Origin: a virus
DNA: 64,000 bases
IMG/VR virus record: IMGVR_UViG_3300020233_000057
Coordinates: 49,069 to 113,068 of that record
Direction: 5' to 3' (one strand)
Translations under genes and position numbers: made by a program
The notes under the pieces: generated by a model
Told to the model about the DNA's origin: nothing
The model's database searches: none
Seen by the model: only the letters and a program-made list of their open reading frames with translations
In this document: piece after piece, positions 13,893 through 21,181 of the stretch
Position numbering within the stretch: the first letter of the stretch is position 1
Layout of the letters: the number at the start of each line of letters is the position of its first letter

Positions 13893-14047
13893 TGGGCGCT
13901 CCCCGTTCGGTGGGGGCTTAGGTGTCAGCAGGTGGGCGCTTCCGTGTGCCGTAGTGCCGTGGCCGTTCGTGCTCGACTTACCCACATGACATGGTGCGCT
14001 CGGTGCGGGGTGGATACAAGCTGCGGTTTCCCGCCCACCTGCTGACA
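13893..14047 (-). ncRNA. Candidate minus-strand structured RNA closed by a 16-bp stem
   Basis: Starts at the minus promoter 14054-14082. The first transcribed bases TGTCAGCAGGTGGGCG (plus 14032-14047) pair perfectly with 13922-13937, enclosing about 95 nt. It ends near a GCCCCCACCGAACGGGGAGC hairpin (13898-13917). Only very short frames inside, none with a ribosome binding site. Confidence 0.45.
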
Positions 14048-14053
14048 AGTGCT

Positions 14054-14082
14054 AAGGTATCAGCCCCGCGCGAGCATGTCAA
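14054..14082 (-). promoter_or_regulatory. Early-family promoter, minus strand
   Basis: TTGACA, 17-nt spacer with CTCGCGCGG, TACCTT, then CTTGTCAGCAGG. Confidence 0.65.
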
Positions 14083-14180
14083 GTTGAGTGCATAGGCACA
14101 ATGGCCCTTCCGCGCGCGGCGGCCCATATGGACAGGTTGAGGCCCGCCGCGAGTCCTGAAGCGCCCGCAACCCATCCCAC

Positions 14181-14222
14181 GACAAAAGGCCAGAGCTATT
14201 ACCGCAGCTCTGGCCTTTTGTC
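14181..14222. terminator. Perfect 17-bp bidirectional terminator
   Basis: GACAAAAGGCCAGAGCT pairs with AGCTCTGGCCTTTTGTC, 8-nt loop, with T/A runs on both sides. Ends the minus gene 14512-14282. No gene is visible between 14083 and 14180. Confidence 0.9.
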
Positions 14223-14281
14223 GTTGTCGCTCCTGAGCAATGTTGAGCGCAGCACCTAGGTGAATGTTGTAGGTCTCCGGC

Positions 14282-14512
14282 TCAGTTGAATGAGGGTATC
14301 CACATTGCGGCTACTCGGGCTATGTGAGCTAGGTTCGCCTGTCTGTCCCCTGTGGTCATGTCCCCTACGGCGCTATGGAGTATGGCCCTATCTTCCAGCG
14401 TATCGGCTAGATCATGTAGCCACGCTTGCGTACAGGGTATGTCTCCGCCGCGGGCCGCTAGTATGGCGGCCGCCATAGCGAGGGTGCCGCGGGTAGGTGG
14501 GAACGGGAGCAT
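14282..14512 (-). CDS. Hypothetical protein, 76 aa
   Basis: ATG at 14512 with GAGAGGAC about 12 nt upstream. Helical, with Ala-rich N-terminus (TLAMAAAILAARGGD) and a second half DLADTLEDRAILHSAV. No family recognised. Ends before a perfect terminator. Confidence 0.6.
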   Translation of the reverse strand: MLPFPPTRGTLAMAAAILAARGGDIPCTQAWLHDLADTLEDRAILHSAVGDMTTGDRQANLAHIARVAAMWIPSFN

Positions 14513-14716
14513 AGGGGTAGTGTCCTCTCGGGTCGTAAGCGGTCACTACATGGTATCGGGTAGGTGTGACAGTCCCCCGGGGTGCATCCCTACGGTGACG
14601 CGTCCAGTCGTGTCCCATGGGGGATGGGGTGGGTGATCCAGTGAAGCTCTTGAGGGTGTGGTGATCCAGTGTGGACTGTTTGGTTTCGTTTGTTGCATAT
14701 CTCGTGTGGGGTGCCG

Positions 14717-14740
14717 CCCCCCGGGATGCGCCCCGGGGGG
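14717..14740. terminator. GC-rich hairpin
   Basis: CCCCCCGGG pairs with CCCGGGGGG, 6-nt loop; at the end of the minus gene 15046-14750. Confidence 0.65.
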
Positions 14741-14749
14741 TTACGCGGG

Positions 14750-15046
14750 TTAGGCGGGCTCGGGCCGGTACCTGTATCCGAGGTGCTCCCCGGCCTTGTC
14801 TGTCACCACCTTTACCCTAATGATGTAATCAGGGTACATGTCGGTACTGTCTGTGAGGGTGTTGTCTGGGTCTTGGTAGACCCATGCGGCGTGGGCGTTG
14901 TGCCCGTACTGTACGCACGGGGTGTGGCCGTCTCGGTTGTTCTCCCGGTGCTCGCATAGGGCTACCGCTTGAGGCAGTGACCTCACGGGGTCTAGTGACG
15001 CGGGGTCTATGGAGTAGCTGTAGCCCCCGTTCCATAACATCTTCAT
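14750..15046 (-). CDS. Hypothetical protein, 98 aa
   Basis: ATG at 15046 after AAAGGAC, within the leader of the promoter at 15075. Starts MKMLWNGGYSYSIDP; contains HRENNRDGHTPC and a strand YIIRVKVV near the end. Function unknown. The DNA repeat GAGGCAGTGACCTC occurs inside it (14971). Confidence 0.65.
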   Translation of the reverse strand: MKMLWNGGYSYSIDPASLDPVRSLPQAVALCEHRENNRDGHTPCVQYGHNAHAAWVYQDPDNTLTDSTDMYPDYIIRVKVVTDKAGEHLGYRYRPEPA

Positions 15047-15727
15047 GGGTAGTGTCCTTTCTGTAGTCACCACCATTATCGCGCGGCATGGTGGGGTAGT
15101 CAACCCCTAAAGTGTATTTATGGAGCGGCCCCTACAGGAGCCTGCAACCCCTACAGGTGTTACAGTGTCAACCGTTACAGCACAGTGAGCAGCACGAGTT
15201 TCGTATCCAGTAGAGTTCCCTGTACCGCTCTAACCCACCTGACACTATGGAACTGTAACGTCTAGAGTGTTGCACGGCACCCGCGGAGGCAGTGACCTCT
15301 CCACGTGAGGCAGCCCCCCTAGAGACAGGTGATGGTACACGGCCCCTCTATAGTGGCAGGCCTCGGCGGCAAGCATTCTTACGGCCGCGAACCCACGGCA
15401 CCCCGCGTGAGGCAGTGACCCCTCCCAACGGTCACCACCGGTGTAGTCCACAAGAGTCTTGTGGCACCGTATACGTTACTGTCAAGTGTCCAGGGGAAAC
15501 CCTCTAGACATACCTACTCACGGGCACGGTGCACCCCCGTGAGGCAGTGACCTCTACGGCAGTGACGGTGCCGCCACCTGTAGCATGCCTCTGCCGCGCA
15601 CCATACCGTCCATGTGAGGCAGTGACCTCTATAGAGACACACGGTCATATATATATGGTTTAGACACAACTTTTCCTATAAGGAACTGGATAATGCAATG
15701 TTGCTATATCTATGAGGCAGTAACCCA
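14971..15727. repeat. Dispersed GAGGCAGTGACCTC repeats
   Basis: Copies at 14971, 15286, 15409 (ACCCCTC end), 15541, 15616 and 15714 (AACCCA end), plus a partial one at 15307. Most are preceded by (C/A)GTG. The unit is a short palindrome (GAGG-N6-CCTC). 15104-15640 holds no supported gene apart from these repeats. Confidence 0.7.
15075..15103 (-). promoter_or_regulatory. Promoter TTGACT-17-GATAAT, minus strand
   Basis: Spacer ends GCCGCGC as in the early family. Drives 15046-14750. Confidence 0.75.
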
Positions 15728-15864
15728 TATAGACCATCCATCTAGATCATCCACCCGGACCGTCCAGCCGGACCATTGGGCTCGACCATCCACCTCGACC
15801 ATCGGGCTCGACCATCCAGGTCGACCATCGGACCCAACCATCCACCTAGACCGAACGTATGTTC
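15640..15864. promoter_or_regulatory. Gene-free repeat block with operator
   Basis: AT-rich start (TATATATATGG, TTTAGACACA), then 15725-15850 with about ten tandem half-sites of the kind CGACCATC(C/G), 12-15 bp apart, ending in GACCGAACGTATGTTC (operator 15853-15864). Third copy of the layout seen at 4015-4143 and 8400-8564. 15865-16085 has no supported gene. Confidence 0.55.
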
Positions 15865-16085
15865 CAGTACTCCCGGGGTCGACGGTTCGCGTTGCATGGT
15901 CGAGGTGAACGATGGCCGTATGTGGCACGCGTCAGCTAGTGCCCCGCGTCTCATCTTGCCACCATTGTGCGCCGTATGGCCGCCTAACGCGTCGCTACGT
16001 ACGTTGCGCTGTAGTGCATCATACTACGTATCGCGAACGCTTAGACGGCCACATACGACGCGTGGACGCGTGGCCGAGCGCGACA

Positions 16086-16113
16086 GTGGCGCCACCATCT
16101 CTGGCGGCGCCAC
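16086..16113 (-). terminator. Hairpin after minus operon
   Basis: GTGGCGCC pairs with GGCGCCAC, 12-nt loop. Confidence 0.6.
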
Positions 16114-16125
16114 AATCGTACGTTG

Positions 16126-16302
16126 TCAGATGGTCAGAGCATCGCCGCAACATCCACAACACGGCGCGTCTACGCATGGCCACGTGACTGTTTGCGCATC
16201 GCACGCGCACGGCTCCCCTCCCAACACGTAGAAGTTGTGGCACTCGGGGCAGAAGTGAACGTCGTCGCGTCCCGCGCTGATCGCACTCTCTAGATCGGTC
16301 AT
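16126..16302 (-). CDS. Cysteine-rich zinc-binding protein, 58 aa
   Basis: ATG at 16302 after GGAGCGTG, 2 nt beyond the stop of the gene before. CPEC, CACD, PCCGCCG give at least eight Cys, enough for two zinc sites, as in small double zinc ribbons. Third gene of the minus operon 16912-16126. Confidence 0.7.
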   Translation of the reverse strand: MTDLESAISAGRDDVHFCPECHNFYVLGGEPCACDAQTVTWPCVDAPCCGCCGDALTI

Positions 16303-16304
16303 TA

Positions 16305-16715
16305 TCACACGCTCCTGTTGTTGTTGTCGCGTCCGAGTACAGCTCGGAGCTGGGTGGATGGGCTCCCGTCGGCGCGCCACAACGGGAGCCAACGACCGAT
16401 GATCTCACCGGTGTCTAGGTGCCGCACGGCCAGGACGTTCGTCTCGCGAATCTTCCATTGGCCGTCTAGCCTGATGGCAGGTCCGCGGTGCTTGCCCACG
16501 GCGTCTATCAGGTCTCGCACGATCGCCGAGACGAATGTCCCGCGCCCCGGCTCCCGCTCCACGCTCCCCTCGTTCTCGTGGTGCGCGCCGCGGCCGCGGA
16601 CGCCGCCCGGCGCGGAGTAGCGGACGCTCACAAGAGCGCCCACTACTACTACCTGTAGCTCTTGGTGACCATCATCGTCTGTCGTGATGACGATGGTGGA
16701 TGATAGAGTCTGCAT
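16305..16715 (-). CDS. Hypothetical protein, 136 aa
   Basis: ATG at 16715 after AGGGGTG. Beta-rich N-terminus (SSTIVITTDDDGHQELQVVVVG) and a second domain with RETNVLAVRHLDTGEIIGRW. Arg-rich overall. Family not recognised; middle of a three-gene operon with two zinc-binding proteins. Confidence 0.65.
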   Translation of the reverse strand: MQTLSSTIVITTDDDGHQELQVVVVGALVSVRYSAPGGVRGRGAHHENEGSVEREPGRGTFVSAIVRDLIDAVGKHRGPAIRLDGQWKIRETNVLAVRHLDTGEIIGRWLPLWRADGSPSTQLRAVLGRDNNNRSV

Positions 16716-16726
16716 CGCTACACCCC

Positions 16727-16912
16727 TTAGTTGTAGAACCGGGTAGAAGCAACCGCGCAACCCGCGGGATGGCACTGCGCATGATCCCCGTCGTAATGAT
16801 CCCACATGATGGTGATAGCCCACTTGTCCATGGGATCGTTGCATAGGCCGAAGTCCTCGCCGCACACTACGCACAGCTCAGCCCCCGTCGCGTCGCACAA
16901 GTGATTCCGCAT
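16727..16912 (-). CDS. Cys/His-rich hypothetical protein, 61 aa
   Basis: ATG at 16912 after AGGAGATG. CVVCGEDFGLC plus HAQCHPAGC suggest a treble-clef or HNH-like zinc site (WDHYDGDHAQCHPAGC resembles part of an HNH finger), but it is too short for a full endonuclease. First gene of the operon. Its leader has a GCGCCCC/GGGGCGC hairpin at 16933-16950. Confidence 0.65.
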   Translation of the reverse strand: MRNHLCDATGAELCVVCGEDFGLCNDPMDKWAITIMWDHYDGDHAQCHPAGCAVASTRFYN

Positions 16913-17052
16913 ATCGTCATCTCCTGAATCGGGCGCCCCGAGCGGGGCGCGTCTCGACCATCCCCCATGGCGGCCGATCTGTCTAGCGAATATCCGATAT
17001 CGTCATACGATCGTAACAATATCGGGATCATCCACATAGACCAACAACAACC

Positions 17053-17100
17053 GAACAAACGTTCGCATCGAACAAACGTTCGATCATCGAACAAACGTTC
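17053..17100. promoter_or_regulatory. Triple operator GAACAAACGTTC
   Basis: Three identical palindromes at 17053-17064, 17070-17081 and 17089-17100; centre distances 17 and 19 bp. Each is CGAAC-AAAC-GTTCG. A degenerate fourth (GAACACACGTAC) is at 17134. They lie in the leader side of the minus operon 16912-16126. Confidence 0.7.
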
Positions 17101-17139
17101 GCACCAAAAACGACCATCCACCCAGACCGAACACACGTA

Positions 17140-17430
17140 CGCATTGTTCAGCTCCCGAGCACCGAAACCCACACACAGCAGCTGTTGACACCCCCCTACC
17201 TGCGTTGACATGTTTTTGCATGTTTTTGCATGTTTTGTGGGTTTTGTGGGTTTTGTGTTGATGTGTTGGTGTGGGTTTGTGTTGGTGTCGGGGGTGTGGG
17301 GGTCGGGTGGGGGTTGGGTGGGGTCCCGGGTTTTGTGGTGATAGTATGGGTTGGGTGTGGCGGCCGTTTGTGGTGATAGTATGGGCCGGGTGTGGTTTGG
17401 TTGTGTTGGGGTTTGTGGTTGGGGTAGGTT
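17140..17430. other. G/T-rich gene-free junction with promoter at its end
   Basis: Short tandem repeats TTTTTGCATG and TTTTGTGGG, then two 27-bp direct repeats TTTGTGGTGATAGTATGGG... 40 bp apart (17332, 17372). TAGGTT at 17425-17430 is the -10 for the gene at 17437. It separates the small-gene region from the replication region and marks a sharp change in base skew. Confidence 0.5.
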
Positions 17431-17436
17431 GGGTTT

Positions 17437-17643
17437 ATGGCTTATAAGATTACGAATGAGATGCGTAGGACTTGTTTGGCTTTGGCGGTTGAGTCTGCTG
17501 ATCGGGAGTCTGCGCAGGTGATTGTTGGGCGTGCCCTGCTTTTTGAGCAGTATTTGTCTGGGGAGGTTGCTGATCGGATGGTTGAGGTGGTGCCGCCTGT
17601 TGAGGCGGGGGCACCTGGGGATGGTGGGGTTGAGGGTGGTTGA
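17437..17643 (+). CDS. Hypothetical protein, 68 aa
   Basis: ATG exactly 6 nt after TAGGTT, no ribosome binding site: probably leaderless. Helical (MAYKITNEMRRTCLALAVES) with a Gly/Pro/Val tail. The DNA is unusually rich in G and T, unlike the genes just downstream. No family recognised; the small size and place could suit a regulator. Confidence 0.6.
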   Translation: MAYKITNEMRRTCLALAVESADRESAQVIVGRALLFEQYLSGEVADRMVEVVPPVEAGAPGDGGVEGG

Positions 17644-17646
17644 GTT

Positions 17647-17859
17647 GTGGTGGTGAGTGACGGGCAGTACAGGCGTTTCGTTGCGGCGTTGCATGTGGCT
17701 GCACACCTGTACCCTGATTTGGGGTTGGGGGAAATCATTGTGAACGCCTGCGGGGGTGATCCGTCTGTGATTGGTGACGAAAATTTTGTTGACGCCCTCT
17801 GGGGGTATGTCGCACAGGTGGCCCCGGATCTTCCTGACGTCAACCCCCTGTACCGGTAG
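17647..17859 (+). CDS. Hypothetical protein, 70 aa
   Basis: GTG start, either 17647 or 17653 (GTGGTGGTG); no clear ribosome binding site. Contains FVAALHVAAHLYPDLGLGEIIVNACGG, a hydrophobic helix-rich core. Likely co-transcribed with 17437. Unknown function. Confidence 0.6.
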   Translation: MVVSDGQYRRFVAALHVAAHLYPDLGLGEIIVNACGGDPSVIGDENFVDALWGYVAQVAPDLPDVNPLYR

Positions 17860-17863
17860 CCCC

Positions 17864-18067
17864 ATGGGTATCCAATACCGTATCCGAATTGTGCACGATC
17901 CTTCCAAAAAGTTTTTTCGATACACATGGGTCATACAGGATCGCCCCCCCGGGGGGGTGACCCCGTGGGGGACGGTCACGGGTGGCGTGGCCTTCACAGC
18001 TGCACGTGCGGAACGCAGGGCACGTAAAACGTGGGGCAAACTCGACAACCCGCACGGTAACGGTTAG
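17864..18067 (+). CDS. Basic hypothetical protein, 67 aa
   Basis: ATG 4 nt after the previous stop. MGIQYRIRIVHDPSKKFFRY, then PPGGVTPWGTVTGGV and a basic helix FTAARAERRARKTW typical of small phage proteins. Unknown function. Confidence 0.6.
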   Translation: MGIQYRIRIVHDPSKKFFRYTWVIQDRPPGGVTPWGTVTGGVAFTAARAERRARKTWGKLDNPHGNG

Positions 18068-18076
18068 ACTGCCCCT

Positions 18077-18520
18077 ATGGATGAGGTACGGCAGCCGTGG
18101 GTCACGAAATTCATGTCAAAAATCTGTACAGGCCCCAACTGTTGGGAATGGGGTGGATACACAAACCAATCAGGGTACGGACGCGCCACAGGACCTGACG
18201 GTAAAAAACAGTACGCCCACAGACTCTCCTACCAACTGTTCATAGGACCCATACCTGACAAACTCACCATCGACCACCTGTGCCGCAACCCCAGATGCGT
18301 CAACCCCCGACATTTGGAAGCCGTCACCACCCGCGAAAACATACAACGAGGCAGCAAAGCACAGCAAACACACTGCAAACACGGACACAGCCTCCATGAC
18401 GCCTACACAGATAAACGCTCCAACGGCACCACATCCCGCAAATGCAGACAATGCCATAAACAACGTGTACAAAAAAACCGTCTCAAAAATGCTGCCAAAC
18501 ACAAGAAACAACAAACATGA
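18077..18520 (+). CDS. HNH homing endonuclease
   Basis: ATG 6 nt after TAGACT: leaderless pattern. HNH core YAHRLSYQLF ... LTIDHLCRNPRCVNPRHLEAVT (residues 55-95) with catalytic His in IDH and the structural NPRH, as in HNH_3 phage enzymes; a second zinc motif C-x3-H ... CRQCHKQ at residues 110-135. Nicks or cuts DNA and usually spreads itself. A/C-rich codon use differs from the G/T-rich genes before it, suggesting separate origin. Overlaps the methyltransferase by ATGA. Confidence 0.85.
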   Translation: MDEVRQPWVTKFMSKICTGPNCWEWGGYTNQSGYGRATGPDGKKQYAHRLSYQLFIGPIPDKLTIDHLCRNPRCVNPRHLEAVTTRENIQRGSKAQQTHCKHGHSLHDAYTDKRSNGTTSRKCRQCHKQRVQKNRLKNAAKHKKQQT

Positions 18521-19923
18521 CAGCCGCCACGTCACTTTTGAAAGCCGACGCAGTCCAAATCCCTTTGGCCGACGCCACCGTGGACTTAATTGTGACATCG
18601 CCTCCGTATTTCGCTTTACGTTCCTACACAGACGGCGGAGAGCACTACGACGGGCAGATCGGCTCAGAAGCAACACCGGACGCGTTCCTACAAGCCCTAT
18701 GGACCGTCACCACAGAATGCTGGCGGGTACTCAAACCAACCGGCAACCTTTGGATAAATTTGGGCGACAAATACGCAGGCAGCAACGCAACAAACAACAA
18801 CGGCACCGGCTCCTCAACTCTAGTGGGAACCCCATCGGTCCGTGACAGAAACCAAACCCGCACACAACACATCACCGCCCCCATGCGCCCCAAATCCCTC
18901 ATGGGACTCCCGTGGCGATACGCCATCGGATGCATCGACGGCGCGGCCGCACCCGACGGGCAGCAATGGATTCTACGAGCCGAAATAGTGTGGGGAAAAC
19001 GCAACGGTCTACCCGAACCTGTCACCGACCGGGTGCGACGCAGCCACGAACAATGGTTCCACCTCACAAAAGAGGGGCGATACTACAGTGCCATAGACGA
19101 AATCCGTGAACCCTACACGTCACCCCCGGCACAAGCACAAAAATCGTCTGCAACACAAGCACACCAAACCTCCAATCCCTGCATCGCCATCGAACACGAC
19201 CTGACACACAACCCTCTCGGCAAACTTCCCGGCTCCGTATGGTCAATCGCCAGCCAACCACTACACGTCCCCCAACATTTAGGCGTCGACCACTACGCAG
19301 CGTTCCCCCAAGAACTCCCCCACCGCATCATCAAAGGCTGGTCCCCAAGCGGGATCTGCACCGCCTGCGGGGAAGGGCGACGCCCCCTGGTACAAAAGGA
19401 CCGCAGCAACGTCAACTACGACATCAGTGAGCAACGTGCAAACGAACGCGTCGCCGCCACAGGCGGAACTGTTACAGGCGGCACAAAACGGTCCACACTC
19501 GGACACCAAACAGAAACCACCAACGTCGGCACCCAATGCGACTGCTGGCACACAGGGCAACCCAACCAGCCCCCAACCCGCCCAGCAGTCATCCTCGACC
19601 CATTCGCAGGAACAGGCACAACCATCATGGTAGCCAACGCACTAGGGCGACACGGAATAGGACTAGACCTCTCCACAGACTACATCAAACTAGCCAAATG
19701 GCGTACAGAAGAATCCGGGCACTACCAAAAACATGCACAAAACGCTCAACAGCGACAGTGGAAAGAGCATCGGGTAACCATAATCAAACAACGAGTCGAA
19801 GCTTTAGAAGAATACATTCGACAAAACGGTCTCACAGTCCCACAACTCCCCCACGACCCCGGACCCCGAACCAAGAAACGATCCCGCCCCCAACTCCCTT
19901 TACAGCATAAACTAGAAATATGA
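18517..19923 (+). CDS. DNA methyltransferase (N4/N6, beta-type)
   Basis: Motif IV TSPPYF at residues 28-33 near the N-terminus and motif I DPFAGTGTT near residue 365 mark a permuted (beta-class) amino-methyltransferase; GIGLDLSTDYIKLAKWR follows. Residues 100-300 hold the target recognition part, with CxxC pairs (CTAC, CDC). Likely protects phage DNA from restriction. ATGA-coupled to the HNH gene, so the pair may have moved together. Recognition site unknown. Confidence 0.85.
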   Translation: MTAATSLLKADAVQIPLADATVDLIVTSPPYFALRSYTDGGEHYDGQIGSEATPDAFLQALWTVTTECWRVLKPTGNLWINLGDKYAGSNATNNNGTGSSTLVGTPSVRDRNQTRTQHITAPMRPKSLMGLPWRYAIGCIDGAAAPDGQQWILRAEIVWGKRNGLPEPVTDRVRRSHEQWFHLTKEGRYYSAIDEIREPYTSPPAQAQKSSATQAHQTSNPCIAIEHDLTHNPLGKLPGSVWSIASQPLHVPQHLGVDHYAAFPQELPHRIIKGWSPSGICTACGEGRRPLVQKDRSNVNYDISEQRANERVAATGGTVTGGTKRSTLGHQTETTNVGTQCDCWHTGQPNQPPTRPAVILDPFAGTGTTIMVANALGRHGIGLDLSTDYIKLAKWRTEESGHYQKHAQNAQQRQWKEHRVTIIKQRVEALEEYIRQNGLTVPQLPHDPGPRTKKRSRPQLPLQHKLEI

Positions 19924-20123
19924 ACATCCAAACAGAGGGACCCGACGCAAACGGTGACTACACATTCGCCATCGACAACGAAACACCCGTAACCATCCCA
20001 CAAGAAACAATCCCATACCTGCTCGCCCAAGGGATACGCGCATTCATGACACAAAAACTGGTTCCCAACATCAAAACTTTCGACGCTTCAAACGCACAGA
20101 CACATAATCGTCAAAGTCACTAG
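19920..20123 (+). CDS. Hypothetical protein, 67 aa
   Basis: ATGA overlap with the methyltransferase. DANGDYTFAIDNETPVTIPQ suggests a small beta sheet, then a helix. Its last 53 nt overlap the end of the convergent nuclease gene. Unknown. Confidence 0.6.
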   Translation: MNIQTEGPDANGDYTFAIDNETPVTIPQETIPYLLAQGIRAFMTQKLVPNIKTFDASNAQTHNRQSH

Positions 20124-20445
20124 GGCGCACAACCCGCGCCTCTAAACCACATTCTGAAAGCCGCAACAGCCACTCATCCTGCTCCGGTGTAGTCTTCCCC
20201 AACTCTTTCTTCACCTCCCAAAACAGGACCTCCGGTGCCCTAACGAGAACAAGATCAGGCCACCCCTTCGCCCCCACATCCCCAACCAGAAACGTTGTAT
20301 CCCCTCTACGCACCATCTTACGCGAATCCTGTAAATGGCACCACGCCCAACCATACATTACAGCAAGGTCAATGATCTGCCCCTGAAAGTCCTTCTCAGA
20401 CACAGAACGGTAGGCCCGCTCCTGCGCAGACAACCGTTTAGGCAT
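20071..20445 (-). CDS. VRR-NUC domain nuclease
   Basis: Residues 18-95 match the VRR-NUC fold of the PD-(D/E)XK group: EKDFQGQIIDLAVMYGW, GWPDLVLVRAPEVLFWEVKK with catalytic D and ExK, and TTPEQDEWL. Such phage nucleases cut branched DNA during recombination or replication. Ends convergently with the gene at 19920. Overlaps the start side of the next minus gene by 8 nt. Confidence 0.85.
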   Translation of the reverse strand: MPKRLSAQERAYRSVSEKDFQGQIIDLAVMYGWAWCHLQDSRKMVRRGDTTFLVGDVGAKGWPDLVLVRAPEVLFWEVKKELGKTTPEQDEWLLRLSECGLEARVVRPSDFDDYVSVRLKRRKF

Positions 20446-20842
20446 TGAGACGAGAATTCAGAAACGCTTGACCACCCGCCACAGCAAACACAGAGATGCC
20501 GTGCACCACAGGATCAGCAGCCCCCCAGGAACCTGTAGCCAGAATAAACGCCATATACACTGCGGCACTCACCCAAAACCCTAGACAGAAAACGCATGTC
20601 AGCAAATCGCCAATCTTCTCACGGACCCAAGTGCGACCCTCCCCGTCTAGACGATCCCCAGACAACACCTCACTGTCGGTAGCATCGAAATATGCGAAAC
20701 GATCCACCCGCACACTCATACGCGACTCAGACGAAGGACCGAACCCGAACAGTGAATCCTCAACCAAGAAACGCGTAACCCTGTAGCTGGCAGCAATCAA
20801 CACCACCAACTCTAAAGCCCCTACAGCCAAACGTGTATCCAC
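20438..20842 (-). CDS. DUF1360-like membrane protein
   Basis: GTG at 20842 picked for GGAAGGGAG upstream; a GTG 5 codons earlier is possible. SYRVTRFLVEDS and DLLTCVFCLGFWVSAAVY are the marks of DUF1360 proteins; helices at about 10-28, 85-110 and 115-130. Found in many actinobacteriophages; role unknown. First in a short minus pair with the nuclease. Confidence 0.75.
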   Translation of the reverse strand: MDTRLAVGALELVVLIAASYRVTRFLVEDSLFGFGPSSESRMSVRVDRFAYFDATDSEVLSGDRLDGEGRTWVREKIGDLLTCVFCLGFWVSAAVYMAFILATGSWGAADPVVHGISVFAVAGGQAFLNSRLNA

Positions 20843-20904
20843 AACACTCCCTTCCACTACCCAACGAAACTATTTGACCCTACAGGACACGGAAACATGT
20901 TAGG

Positions 20905-21117
20905 TCACAACTCTTTGCGCAAACAGTCAGGTAAACGGTCAGTTTCCGCTGCCCAAGCAATGATCGTAGCGCGATCCCATGCACGATATCCATTAATGCT
21001 GCTATGGTCAGGTGGAGGGAGGACCCCGCGATGCGCCCAAGTATGAGGGGTACGTGCCGCCACCCCAAGCAACTCAGCAATCTCCTTAAGTCCAACTACA
21101 CTGCAAACACAGTCCAT
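20905..21117 (-). CDS. Helix-turn-helix DNA-binding protein, 70 aa
   Basis: ATG at 21117 preceded by ATTGGGGT. VVGLKEIAELLGVAARTPHTWAHRG (split here by position 8-32) is a MerR/excise-type winged helix-turn-helix of the AlpA kind. Could regulate its neighbours or act as an excision factor; no integrase is seen in the window. A longer frame exists upstream but is the shadow of the gene at 21182. Confidence 0.7.
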   Translation of the reverse strand: MDCVCSVVGLKEIAELLGVAARTPHTWAHRGVLPPPDHSSINGYRAWDRATIIAWAAETDRLPDCLRKEL

Positions 21118-21181
21118 ACCCCAATGGTAATGGCTGCAAAGTGAAGTTGCATTACAACCCAAACCCAAAAGAGGTTCGACC

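Noticed and set aside
13713-14175. Two overlapping minus-strand frames of 65 and 111 codons
   Set aside because: Proline/arginine-rich, no ribosome binding site, and they cover promoter, long stem and hairpin of a more likely RNA element.
15245-15909. Frames through the repeat region on both strands
   Set aside because: They translate the tandem repeats in several frames at once and lack start signals.
16867-18048. A 393-codon open frame on the minus strand
   Set aside because: It runs antisense across the G/T-rich junction, the operator array and three small plus-strand genes; its composition is low-complexity and there is no start signal.
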